DNA from: Fimbriimonadia bacterium | GTDB lineage: Bacteria; Armatimonadota; Fimbriimonadia; Fimbriimonadales; JABRVX01 | DNA: 64,000 nucleotides | NCBI GenBank assembly: GCA_039961735.1 | Contig: JABRVX010000008.1 | Coordinates: 1 to 64,000, forward strand | Direction: 5' to 3' | In this document: one piece after another, positions 7,652-14,999 of the stretch | Numbering within the stretch: position 1 is the stretch's first letter | How the letters are laid out: every line of letters starts with the position of its first letter | The notes under the pieces: generated by a model | Database searches by the model: none | Seen by the model: only the letters and a program-made list of their open reading frames with translations | Told to the model about the DNA's origin: nothing | Position numbers and translations under genes: made by a program

Positions 7652-8416
7652 TTATTCCGCTCCGCTGGACCTGACCGGCATTATGGACTTAAGTGCCTGC
7701 TCGTCGGTTCCTGCTGCGAAACGAAAGAGTCGGGCGCGAAACGCATCGAAAGAGGACCAACCGTTCCAACGCTCGGCCCACGTCCCGGTCAGCCCCCCGG
7801 CGAAGGCGACAATGTTCGCATCGCCCACTCGCCACGTGACGAGCAGCGGGAACACGTCCGCAGCGAGGTGCACCTTCGCATCGCGCCTGGCTTCCAACAG
7901 GTTGTAGGAGCCGACGGTAGGGGCTGAAGCCCACCCCAGGAAGCGCAACAGCCCGCTATGCTCGTCTTGAACCGTAGGTCTGTCAGCCCTTCCGGTTCGC
8001 GTCCCTGTCGGACCCGGTGCGACGGCGATTACCGGCAGCCATCGGGCGAGATGCGCGGACTGGAGCCCGGCGTCCGCGTACCCTTCTGGCCCCCCCTCCA
8101 CTACCAGCCCCAATCCCTCGGCCATCGCGTCGCACAACATCGCATCGAAGTTGCCGAGCCGCTTGGCGAGGTCGCGGCCTTGCTGCAGGAAGACCGCATC
8201 GTACTGACTCCGAAGGTCCGAGCCGTCGGCAGCTAACGCTTCGAGCGTTTCCGCTCTGGCTTCGACGACCGCGATGCGGATCCCGTAGGGCTCCACGGCT
8301 CGGGCTAGGCGCTCGCATGCCAGAACGTCGGTGGCGACGGCCAGCACCCTGGCTTCGTCGGCTGCAAAACACGCGAGTGGGATGTAAGCGAGTAGGGCCG
8401 CTCCTAGAAGTCTCAT
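7652..8416 (-). CDS. Exported protein with class I glutamine-amidotransferase-like fold
   Basis: A 254-residue protein with a signal peptide (MRLLGAALLAYIPLACFA). The body alternates beta-strands and helices (RVLAVATDVLACERLARAVE, YDAVFLQQ, GLGLVVEGGPEGYAD, ANIVAFAGGLTGTW), resembling the ThuA/GATase-like fold, but no nucleophilic elbow Cys in a G-x-C-x-G setting is visible, so enzyme activity is doubtful. It overlaps the upstream glycosidase-like gene by 4 bases, which suggests they act together outside the cytoplasm. Confidence 0.6.
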   Translation of the reverse strand: MRLLGAALLAYIPLACFAADEARVLAVATDVLACERLARAVEPYGIRIAVVEARAETLEALAADGSDLRSQYDAVFLQQGRDLAKRLGNFDAMLCDAMAEGLGLVVEGGPEGYADAGLQSAHLARWLPVIAVAPGPTGTRTGRADRPTVQDEHSGLLRFLGWASAPTVGSYNLLEARRDAKVHLAADVFPLLVTWRVGDANIVAFAGGLTGTWAERWNGWSSFDAFRARLFRFAAGTDEQALKSIMPVRSSGAE

Positions 8417-11226
8417 TTCGTGGCGAAACGATACCCTTTCAAGTTGGGCAAGGAGGAGACGATGACGAAATCGGCAGTGAATGCCGCGCCGTCCTGCAAC
8501 GTCAACGTGTGCACGCCCTCTCCCAGCCGAACCTCGCCGAGACTGATGACATCGCCTTCTCGCGTCCCCTGTCCGGGCTGCGCAACCACCTGGTCGTTGA
8601 GCAACACCGTCGGAGTGATCAGGTCGGGGCCGCGCAACGTGCGGATGAACAGCGAGTAGCTACCCGCTGCCTTGATCTCGAAGCGCGTGGTGATCGGCGC
8701 GTCGGCCGGAACGACGAGCGCGGTCACTCCAGAACCGGGGCTGCAATCGGGGCGAGCAATGGTCTCGGCGCGCCCTGGATCGAGGAACTTCTCACACTGC
8801 AGCAGGAACTCGTCGGTGTTCGGGCCGAGGGGCGTAGCAGAGGTCCCCCCGGGCTGCACAGTCACCGTCCTCGACTCGGTCGCGTCGGGCGTGCGCACGG
8901 TTCGGGTGCTGGGCGCCGATGACGTGTTGTAAAACACCAGTTTGTCCGAGAGCATGGTGGTGTACACGCCGTCACGGCGGTTGTCAATCTCCAGGGCATC
9001 CTCACGCTTCGGGTCCACCTCGGAAAGCCGGTAGATCAACATTCGAGCAACTTCGAGATAGTCGGACATGCGCACCCTGGTAGCCGGAAAGAACACGCTA
9101 AGCCCATCGCCCACCTCGGCCGACCAAAGATCACGGACCTGTGACGCCTCGACGCTGGACCGGAAACGACCCACCAAAGGCTCCGGGGCACTCGACGAAT
9201 CGGCCCGACGAATCACCACACGCCGCACTCCCAAACCGATGTCGCGAAGATCTTCGGAGTCTGCGAGGTGCTCTCCGAAACGCCAGGTGTCGGACTGAAT
9301 GGACAGCCTGCAGACGGGGCGGGTCACCCAGGCAGACGGGATGACGAAACGGTAGGCCACTTCGCCGGAGCGCGGGAGTTTCCCAAGCAGACGGCCCTCG
9401 AAAAACACGCGACGCTCGTAGCCCTCTGCCTCCGCCGGCACCCAACAACGGATCGTCACGGAGTAGTCCTGCCCTTCCTTCATGGGCAGTCGGACCGAGA
9501 CGTTTGCTCCGGCATAGCGAATGGGCAAGTCGCCGGCACGTTCCGGCGGGTACCAGTCGCCTTCCAGCAGCCAATCTTGCTTCGGGTCGGTTACGTCCAC
9601 CTCGTACACGTCCGGCGTCTTGCCTTCGTACACGTCCTTCAGCGCGGCGGGTGAGGCGGTGGCCGCCTGTGGGAACAACGCTGCGAACGCCTCCGTGGAG
9701 CCATCGGGTGTAGCCATCTTACCGAAGTCGTAGGCGAGCAGCACGCCGCCCTCCTTCAGCCAGCGTTCCAAGCTCGAGAGCGTGGCGGCATCCCACACGG
9801 GACCCTCGAACAAGATCGCCACTCGGTACTTGGACAGGGCGCCTTCCTGGATCAATCGCTCGTCCAAAACGTCGAAATCGGCATAGTCGCGAAGCAGAGT
9901 GGCCCCTTGCAGATACAGCGACGGAGCGGACTGGTCCGGGCGGAGATACTGCGTGGTAGAGGGGTACAAAACCGCGACATCGGTCTTTGGGATCGCCACG
10001 GTCAGGTAACGGCTTAGCTGCAGCGCGGCGTCGCCATGGCGGCTCCAGTTCTCGTGCCAATCGAGATACCCCGAGGCGCCGATGCAGACCGCTTCTGCAA
10101 GGCGCTGCGAGAACCCCTTGGCATCCGAGGGGGCCGCGGACTGCAGCCAGATGGGCACATGGTAGTGCTTGGCGGCAGCCCGAGCCAAACCGAGGGTGAG
10201 AGCGTGGTTTCGCGCAAAGGCGTGGTAGCCACCGACGGTAAGCAGAACGACGGCTTTGCGCTTTGCCGCCTCCTTGAACAGCGCAGTGATGTCCGCGCCG
10301 ATCTTCGGCGAGTTGTCGGGCGGGCCGACGGGTAGCAGAAGGAGACTGTTCGGGCAGGCTTCGCGGGCAACATCCATTAAGCTGCCGCTCATGGCCGTTA
10401 TGCCGTCGAGATACCAGCGCACGAAGTCCAGCCGGGCCACGTAGCCGAACTCAGGGCCGAGTGGAAGCGGAAGGGGCGACGAGGTCTCGATGTCTGCATT
10501 CCAGGCCTCGTTCAGCTCCTCGAGCCCACCATACTTGGTCAGCATGGCGCGGCTGAACGCCTCGCGAGCGTGATCGTCGGCGCACCAGAAGGATGGAGTC
10601 TCGACGATGCTTCCCACGGTGTTGGCCCACTGCGTCCGAAGGTCGTCCGACAAGCCTTGCATGCCCACCAGCAGCCCGGCGTCACCGAACTGGCCGTGGA
10701 CCCCGACGATGGCAACCGGCGGCGAGCCGAACTGTGCCGCCGCAGCCGACCAGTTGTGCTCGGCGAACGTGCGCAACGCGGGCGACCAGGGCGAAAGCGC
10801 AGGAACGCTGCGGCCGGTCTCGGCAGAAACGAGGAAGTCGCGGAGGAAGCCGGTGCGTTGCCAGGCGTTGGGGATGGCGGCGTGCACCGACAGACCCCAG
10901 GCACCGCCGGCCTGCTCGACCGCGTCGCGCTCGGCGGAGGCGCGTGACCAGTTCCACACGCCCTCCTGCGTCTCCGGAGTGCCGAGCGTGTCCATCTTGG
11001 TAACGAAGAGGTCTACTCCCAACGCCCGCAGCGCGGGAATGTCGGCGATCACAGAGGCGGTGCTTGCGAGCACCATGCGGTCGCCGGCCTTGGACTCGGC
11101 CAGATACGGGTTGGAGCCCGGTGCGGGCGACGGTACACCCGCGAAGGAGCGCACCAGCCGGGACGGATCCGGCTGGCCCTGCAGGCTGAGGCACAGAACC
11201 GCGACAGTTAGAGCGGAGCAAAGCAT
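8413..11226 (-). CDS. Large exported glycosidase-like protein (GH42/clan GH-A type)
   Basis: A 937-residue protein with a signal peptide (MLCSALTVAVLCLSLQ). Residues about 60-430 look like a TIM barrel: DIPALRALGVDLFVTKMD, GVWNWSRASAERDAVEQAGG, then WCADDHAREAFSRAMLTKYG resembling the beta-galactosidase GH42 pattern around its acid/base region. Residues about 440-530 resemble the GATase-like trimerisation domain that follows GH42 barrels (VAVLYPSTTQYLRPDQ, YADFDVLDERLI, LKEGGVLLAYDF). The rest is beta-rich, probably carbohydrate-binding modules. I could not fix the catalytic glutamates. The start at 11226 has GGAGG about 11 nt upstream; an in-frame extension to 11400 lacks any such support and has no signal peptide at its end. 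Confidence 0.65.
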   Translation of the reverse strand: MLCSALTVAVLCLSLQGQPDPSRLVRSFAGVPSPAPGSNPYLAESKAGDRMVLASTASVIADIPALRALGVDLFVTKMDTLGTPETQEGVWNWSRASAERDAVEQAGGAWGLSVHAAIPNAWQRTGFLRDFLVSAETGRSVPALSPWSPALRTFAEHNWSAAAAQFGSPPVAIVGVHGQFGDAGLLVGMQGLSDDLRTQWANTVGSIVETPSFWCADDHAREAFSRAMLTKYGGLEELNEAWNADIETSSPLPLPLGPEFGYVARLDFVRWYLDGITAMSGSLMDVAREACPNSLLLLPVGPPDNSPKIGADITALFKEAAKRKAVVLLTVGGYHAFARNHALTLGLARAAAKHYHVPIWLQSAAPSDAKGFSQRLAEAVCIGASGYLDWHENWSRHGDAALQLSRYLTVAIPKTDVAVLYPSTTQYLRPDQSAPSLYLQGATLLRDYADFDVLDERLIQEGALSKYRVAILFEGPVWDAATLSSLERWLKEGGVLLAYDFGKMATPDGSTEAFAALFPQAATASPAALKDVYEGKTPDVYEVDVTDPKQDWLLEGDWYPPERAGDLPIRYAGANVSVRLPMKEGQDYSVTIRCWVPAEAEGYERRVFFEGRLLGKLPRSGEVAYRFVIPSAWVTRPVCRLSIQSDTWRFGEHLADSEDLRDIGLGVRRVVIRRADSSSAPEPLVGRFRSSVEASQVRDLWSAEVGDGLSVFFPATRVRMSDYLEVARMLIYRLSEVDPKREDALEIDNRRDGVYTTMLSDKLVFYNTSSAPSTRTVRTPDATESRTVTVQPGGTSATPLGPNTDEFLLQCEKFLDPGRAETIARPDCSPGSGVTALVVPADAPITTRFEIKAAGSYSLFIRTLRGPDLITPTVLLNDQVVAQPGQGTREGDVISLGEVRLGEGVHTLTLQDGAAFTADFVIVSSLPNLKGYRFATK

Positions 11227-11486
11227 TCGGTGGAGTTCCTCCGTGTCCCCCCTATTGCTTGGACCTGGTTGGGCGACGCACGTGTCACCCGACTTCCAAT
11301 TCTGCGCGATTCGTCGGCTCCCTGTCTTAGCGCCGCAAAAGGGGTGGGTGCGCTGCGCCACATCCGGAGGTGCGGCGGGGTCCCAAAGAGTGCAACGCAA
11401 GAGAGAGTCGAGCAGTAATTCACTGGGGCAGTCCGAATGAGGGCGGGATTCGCCCCGATCCGACAGGAATCGACCGATTTTCTGAC

Positions 11487-11542
11487 TGCGGGACTCTCGA
11501 GGCCGATCCGTCTTAGGTTCAAACCGCAGTGAGAGTCCCGCA
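11487..11542. repeat. Perfect 12-bp inverted repeat TGCGGGACTCTC
   Basis: TGCGGGACTCTC at 11487-11498 and its exact complement GAGAGTCCCGCA at 11531-11542 could form a stem-loop with a 32-nt loop. A close relative lies 170 nt downstream, and an 11-nt core recurs near 41.03 kb. It lacks a T-run and so is not a standard terminator. Confidence 0.75.
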
Positions 11543-11707
11543 GAATCGGCCGAAAAACATTATTTTTGTTGCAATGCGACTGCCCATTTGGGACCCTGCT
11601 CGGACCGCGGTTGGTGCGGGATGGGCGAGATGGGGGTTCCGCTGCCGGGTGAGATGTAAGCTTCGAACACCTTTTTGCCGGAGTGAAAATTGTATGACAA
11701 GCTACAT

Positions 11708-11751
11708 TGCGGGACTCTACCCCTTTTTTGGGGTGCCGAGAGACTCCCGCA
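11708..11751. repeat. Second inverted repeat, with nested C4-T6-G4 hairpin
   Basis: TGCGGGACTCT (11708-11718) pairs with AGACTCCCGCA (11741-11751) with one mismatch. Inside it CCCC-TTTTTT-GGGG (11720-11733) forms a second stem. It sits 13 nt upstream of the -35 box of the CRISPR promoter and could end read-through transcription or be part of the leader. Confidence 0.7.
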
Positions 11752-11763
11752 CAGGTTCAAAGG

Positions 11764-11793
11764 TTGACAGATCGCCAAATGTGGTGATACAAT
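11764..11793 (+). promoter_or_regulatory. Promoter in the CRISPR leader
   Basis: A perfect -35 hexamer TTGACA (11764-11769) and a strong -10 hexamer TACAAT (11788-11793) are 18 nt apart. Transcription would begin near 11800, about 20 nt before the first repeat, reading the array in the sense that puts GAAAC at the 3' end of each repeat. The same TACAAT hexamer precedes several other genes in the window. Confidence 0.75.
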
Positions 11794-11819
11794 TGAACCT
11801 AGAGAGGGCCGAGGGAGGG

Positions 11820-12093
11820 GTCGCAGTGACCGCCCCGCTAACAAGGGGACTGAAACAGATTGCATTCGGCGTCCACCCGTGCCGGGAAAACGCTTCGCGT
11901 CGCAGTGACCGCCCCGCTAACAAGGGGACTGAAACGCCACTCCGGCGACGCGGTCTAAGTAGCCGTACCCGACGAAGTCGCAGTGACCGCCCCGCTAACA
12001 AGGGGACTGAAACCCCCCTTCTTCTCTCGCTCGATGCCGACTAGGCTTCTCCCGATGTCGCAGTGACCGCCCCGCTAACAAGGGGACTGAAAC
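11820..12093 (+). CRISPR. Four-repeat CRISPR array, type III-like repeat
   Basis: Four identical 37-nt repeats lie at 11820-11856, 11899-11935, 11977-12013 and 12057-12093. Each begins GTCGCAGTGACCGCCCCG and ends AAGGGGACTGAAAC, with a CCCC/GGGG internal stem. Three spacers of 42, 41 and 43 nt separate them. The last 8 nt, ACTGAAAC, would form the crRNA 5' tag, which resembles tags used by type III complexes. The promoter lies on the left, so newest spacers should be on the left. No cas genes adjoin it; the effector module is at 45.8-53.1 kb. All repeats being identical suggests an array that is short but not decayed. The right end has an unusual inverted repeat. Confidence 0.97.
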
Positions 12094-12171
12094 CAGAGGT
12101 GCCCCCGGCGGGAACATTCACCAAATGCGACTAGGGAGTGCATTCGCCGGGGGCACCTCTGGTTTCAGTCC
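12084..12171. repeat. 27-bp perfect inverted repeat that includes the end of the last CRISPR repeat
   Basis: The left arm (12084-12110) starts with GGACTGAAAC, the last ten bases of CRISPR repeat 4, and continues CAGAGGTGCCCCCGGCG. The right arm (12145-12171) is its exact complement and ends GGTTTCAGTCC. The 34-nt loop has an inner AATGC/GCATT stem (12124-12128, 12140-12144). In RNA this would be a very stable hairpin that sequesters the 5'-tag sequence of the final repeat. It has no T-run, so it is not a classical terminator. Confidence 0.95.
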
Positions 12172-12302
12172 TTCTGGAAACGGTCCACCTCGAACATGAC
12201 CCCGAACCACCAGGCAATCTCGTGCACGTCATCCCGTGGCACCGCCGGGACGGCGAAACTGTCGAGCCGGCGGTACGAGGTACTCTGCCGCAGGAGCGGA
12301 GG

Positions 12303-12872
12303 ATGGACGTACTGGAAGAACTGAGGAAAGCTGGAGCTGTGCTGCACGGGCACTTCGAGCTTTCCTCCGGCCTGCACAGCGAGGTGTACTTCGAGAAGTT
12401 CCGCCTGCTGGAGCAGCCCGAGGTGCTGCGCCCGCTCTGCCGTCAGCTCGTGCAGCCGTTTCTCGATCTCGGGATCGAGTTCGTCGTGGGGCCGACCATC
12501 GGCGGGGCGCTGGTGGCTTACGAAGCTGCTGCGGCCCTGGGCGTGCAGGCAAGATACCTCGAGCGAACCGGTGCCGGCGGAAGGGAGTTGCGGCGCGGTG
12601 CGGTGATCCCAGATGGAGCGCGAGCCCTTCTGGTGGACGACGTGCTTACCACTGGCCTGTCGCTGCAGGAGTGCCTGCCCATACTCGCTCACGCCAGGCT
12701 GATGGGGATCGCCGTGCTGCTCTCGCGCACCGAGCATCCGGTGGATCTCCCGGCGCGGTTGCACGCGCTGGCCACCCTGCAAGCTCCCAGCTACGCTCCC
12801 AGCGAATGCCCCATGTGCCGCGAGGGAGTGCCGATCACCAAGCCGGGTAGCCGCGGCGGACCTACGAGCTAG
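12303..12872 (+). CDS. pyrE: Orotate phosphoribosyltransferase
   Basis: A 189-residue type I phosphoribosyltransferase that joins orotate to PRPP in pyrimidine synthesis. The PRPP loop is ALLVDDVLTTGLSL (near residue 112), the orotate-side ELSSGLHSEVYF segment is near residue 22, and VVGPTIGGALVA forms the usual glycine-rich turn. The start at 12303 is chosen from GGAGCGGAGG directly upstream and the family length; in-frame codons reaching back to 12138 overlap the CRISPR-end inverted repeat. It converges on the rfbD-like gene with an 11-bp overlap. It stands apart from other pyr genes. Confidence 0.93.
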   Translation: MDVLEELRKAGAVLHGHFELSSGLHSEVYFEKFRLLEQPEVLRPLCRQLVQPFLDLGIEFVVGPTIGGALVAYEAAAALGVQARYLERTGAGGRELRRGAVIPDGARALLVDDVLTTGLSLQECLPILAHARLMGIAVLLSRTEHPVDLPARLHALATLQAPSYAPSECPMCREGVPITKPGSRGGPTS

Positions 12873-13707
12873 CGGGCGGTAGGCTCTGCACGAACTCCGC
12901 GAGTGCCTCGCCCCAGTGGCGTAGAGGGGGAAGGCCCAGGCGATGCACCTTGCTGCAATCCAGCACACTGTAGCGAGGGCGACGGGCGGGAGTCGGCCAA
13001 TCTGCCGTTGCGATGGCCTCCACCTCGGCTTGAATGCCCGCTGCAGAGAGCGTGGCTACCGCGACCTCGTGCCACGTGGCGGAACCCGAGTTCACGATGT
13101 GGAACAGACCGGGCGGCGGCCCGAGAGCGAGAAAGCGCAAGATTGCCTCTGCCAGGTCCGATGCAGAGGTGGGAGAGCCGGTCTGGTCGGCCACTACGCG
13201 CAGCGGCCCTCCCAGGCGGGCGGCGTTCAGGATGGTCTTTGGAAAGCACGGACCTTTGGCTCCGAACATCCACGCCGTTCTTACGATGGTCGCGCCTTCG
13301 GGGTAGGCGTGCATTGCCCGGCGCTCGCCTTCCAGCTTGCCTCGTCCGTAGTCGTTGAGGGGCTTCGGTTCGTCTTCTTCGGTGTACGGGGCGTCCTTCT
13401 CCCCGTCGAACACGTAGTCGGTGCTGACGTGAAGTAACCGGGCGCCCGATCCCCGGCAGCAGCGTGCCAGCACTTCGGGGCCCTCCGCGTTCAATCGGAA
13501 CGCCTCACGGTTTCCCTCGCATTCGTCCACGCGGGTGAATGCGGCGCAGTTGACGACCCACTCGGGGCGATGGTTGTGGAGCGCTGCCGACACGGCATCC
13601 GCGTCTAGGATGTCCAGGTCGGCCTTGTTCGTGGCGAGGGCATCTGGAGCGAGTGCGGCCAACTCGGAACCCAGCATCCCCGCTGCGCCGGTGATCAGGA
13701 GCCTCAC
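12862..13707 (-). CDS. rfbD: dTDP-4-dehydrorhamnose reductase (RfbD-like)
   Basis: A 281-residue extended short-chain dehydrogenase. The NAD(P)-binding TGAAGMLG motif is at the N terminus, the strand [12 protein letters not shown] and the catalytic YGRGK (YxxxK) follow, with RTAWMFG and [13 protein letters not shown] as family signatures. It makes dTDP-L-rhamnose for surface polysaccharide. No rfbA, rfbB or rfbC lies nearby. The upstream macrodomain gene overlaps its start by 4 bases. Confidence 0.88.
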   Translation of the reverse strand: MRLLITGAAGMLGSELAALAPDALATNKADLDILDADAVSAALHNHRPEWVVNCAAFTRVDECEGNREAFRLNAEGPEVLARCCRGSGARLLHVSTDYVFDGEKDAPYTEEDEPKPLNDYGRGKLEGERRAMHAYPEGATIVRTAWMFGAKGPCFPKTILNAARLGGPLRVVADQTGSPTSASDLAEAILRFLALGPPPGLFHIVNSGSATWHEVAVATLSAAGIQAEVEAIATADWPTPARRPRYSVLDCSKVHRLGLPPLRHWGEALAEFVQSLPPASS

Positions 13708-14216
13708 CGGAGGTCCTCCACGGCTCTCTCGTATGCTTTCTTCGCGCTCTCACCGAAGCAAACCAGCAGTACCTCTTCGATCTCCGGATGCTCTTGCAGG
13801 AAGGCGGTGACGGTGCGATAGGCGATTCGGGCCGCGCGGTCACGCGGGAAGCCGTACGCGCCGGTGCTAATAGAGGGAAACGCCACGGTACGGGCTCCGG
13901 CCTCGACCGCCAATTCCAGCGAGCGGCGATAGCAGGATGCCAAAAGATCGTCCTCGCCTTGGCCTCCCCCCTTCCACACGGGACCGACCGCGTGAATCAC
14001 GAAGCGCGCCGGCAGCCGGTAGCCGCTCGTTATCTTGGCGTCCCCCGTCTCGCAGCCTCCGAGTCGGGAGCACTCGGTCAGCAGCTCGGGCCCAGCGGCG
14101 CGATGGATGGCACCGTCCACGCCTCCTCCGCCCAGCAGCGACGAGTTGGCGGCGTTGACGATAGCGTCAACCTGCAGCGTGGTGATGTCGGCCGAGACGA
14201 TGCGCACACGTGCCAT
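13704..14216 (-). CDS. Macrodomain protein, probable O-acetyl-ADP-ribose deacetylase
   Basis: A 170-residue single macrodomain of the YmdB/MacroD type. Signature segments are [26 protein letters not shown] (split here as [13 protein letters not shown] and [10 protein letters not shown]), [22 protein letters not shown] and [12 protein letters not shown]. It binds ADP-ribose and can remove acetyl or mono-ADP-ribose groups. It is coupled to rfbD by a 4-base overlap, which is probably not functional. ADP-ribosylglycohydrolase remnants exist at 43-45 kb. Confidence 0.92.
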   Translation of the reverse strand: MARVRIVSADITTLQVDAIVNAANSSLLGGGGVDGAIHRAAGPELLTECSRLGGCETGDAKITSGYRLPARFVIHAVGPVWKGGGQGEDDLLASCYRRSLELAVEAGARTVAFPSISTGAYGFPRDRAARIAYRTVTAFLQEHPEIEEVLLVCFGESAKKAYERAVEDLR

Positions 14217-14219
14217 TAG

Positions 14220-14999
14220 TCAGCCTCCGACCCCGGTCGCATGTCGCGAGATGGCGACGACGGGCCGGGCACCCGGTCGCTCCAGGAGCGTGACTGCTGG
14301 GCCGTACAGGTCGCGCAGTCGCTGTGCGCTCAGGATGTCCTCTGGTGAACCGACGACCAGACTTCCCGATGGCACGAGGAGGGCGACACGGTCCGAGAAT
14401 TCGGATGCGAGGTTGAGGTCTTGCAGCACGCAGAGCACTCCCACGGGGCGTTTGCTTCGTTCGCACAAGGTGCGCAGCAGAGACATTGCTCGTGCCTGGT
14501 AGCCCAGGTCCAGGTGTGCAGTCGGCTCGTCCAGCAGCATGAGCGGGGTGTCCTGGGCTAGGGCACGCGCGATGAGCGTCCTCTGCAGCTCGCCTCCGCT
14601 GAGCTGCGTGACGGGCCGATCTCTAAGAGCGATAAGGTCGAGGGCGTCCAGAGCGGCGTCCACGATGGGGCCGGCGTGTTCCTCATCACCGTGCGGCGTT
14701 CGGCCCATCCGCACCACCTCGCGCACGGTAAAGTCGAACACGGGGGGCTCGCTCTGGGGGACGTAGGCGATCAGACGCCCCCTCTCCGCAGCGCTCATCG
14801 CGTGGATGGAGCGGCCGTCTAGCATCACCCGACCCGACAGCGCAGGCAGATAGCCGGTGAGGGTGCGAAGCAGCGTGGACTTGCCCACGCCATTCGGCCC
14901 GATCAGCGAAAGCAACTCGCCAGGTCGTAGCTCCAGGCCGACGTCGGCGACAACTTGACGCTTCGCGTATCCGCACGCCAGCGACTCTGCACGGAGCAT
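14220..14999 (-). CDS. ABC transporter ATP-binding protein (FecE/BtuD type)
   Basis: A 259-residue ATPase with Walker A GPNGVGKST, Q-loop VPQSEPPVF, ABC signature LSGGELQR, Walker B LMLLDEPTAHLDL and H-loop VLCVLQDLNLA (Gln replaces the usual switch His, as in several FecE-like proteins). The spacing and the YVPQS segment fit importers of siderophores, haem or corrinoids. No permease or binding protein is nearby, so it must pair with components encoded elsewhere or be a relic. Its start abuts the stop of the MsbA-like gene, at the end of the envelope operon. Confidence 0.88.
   Translation of the reverse strand: MLRAESLACGYAKRQVVADVGLELRPGELLSLIGPNGVGKSTLLRTLTGYLPALSGRVMLDGRSIHAMSAAERGRLIAYVPQSEPPVFDFTVREVVRMGRTPHGDEEHAGPIVDAALDALDLIALRDRPVTQLSGGELQRTLIARALAQDTPLMLLDEPTAHLDLGYQARAMSLLRTLCERSKRPVGVLCVLQDLNLASEFSDRVALLVPSGSLVVGSPEDILSAQRLRDLYGPAVTLLERPGARPVVAISRHATGVGG

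Larger units (their letters stand above)
11227..11763. other. Intergenic block between the glycosidase gene and the CRISPR leader
   Basis: No credible gene. It holds the promoter side of the glycosidase gene and two related stem-loops (11487-11542 and 11708-11751), each followed by or next to AGGTTCAAA. The stretch around 11560-11700 is more AT-rich than its surroundings. Confidence 0.7.

Noticed and set aside
11529-12044. 171-codon open frame on the plus strand across the CRISPR leader and first repeats
   Set aside because: It is a translation of repeats and spacers, with the same peptide recurring at each repeat; the periodic 37-nt repeats explain it.
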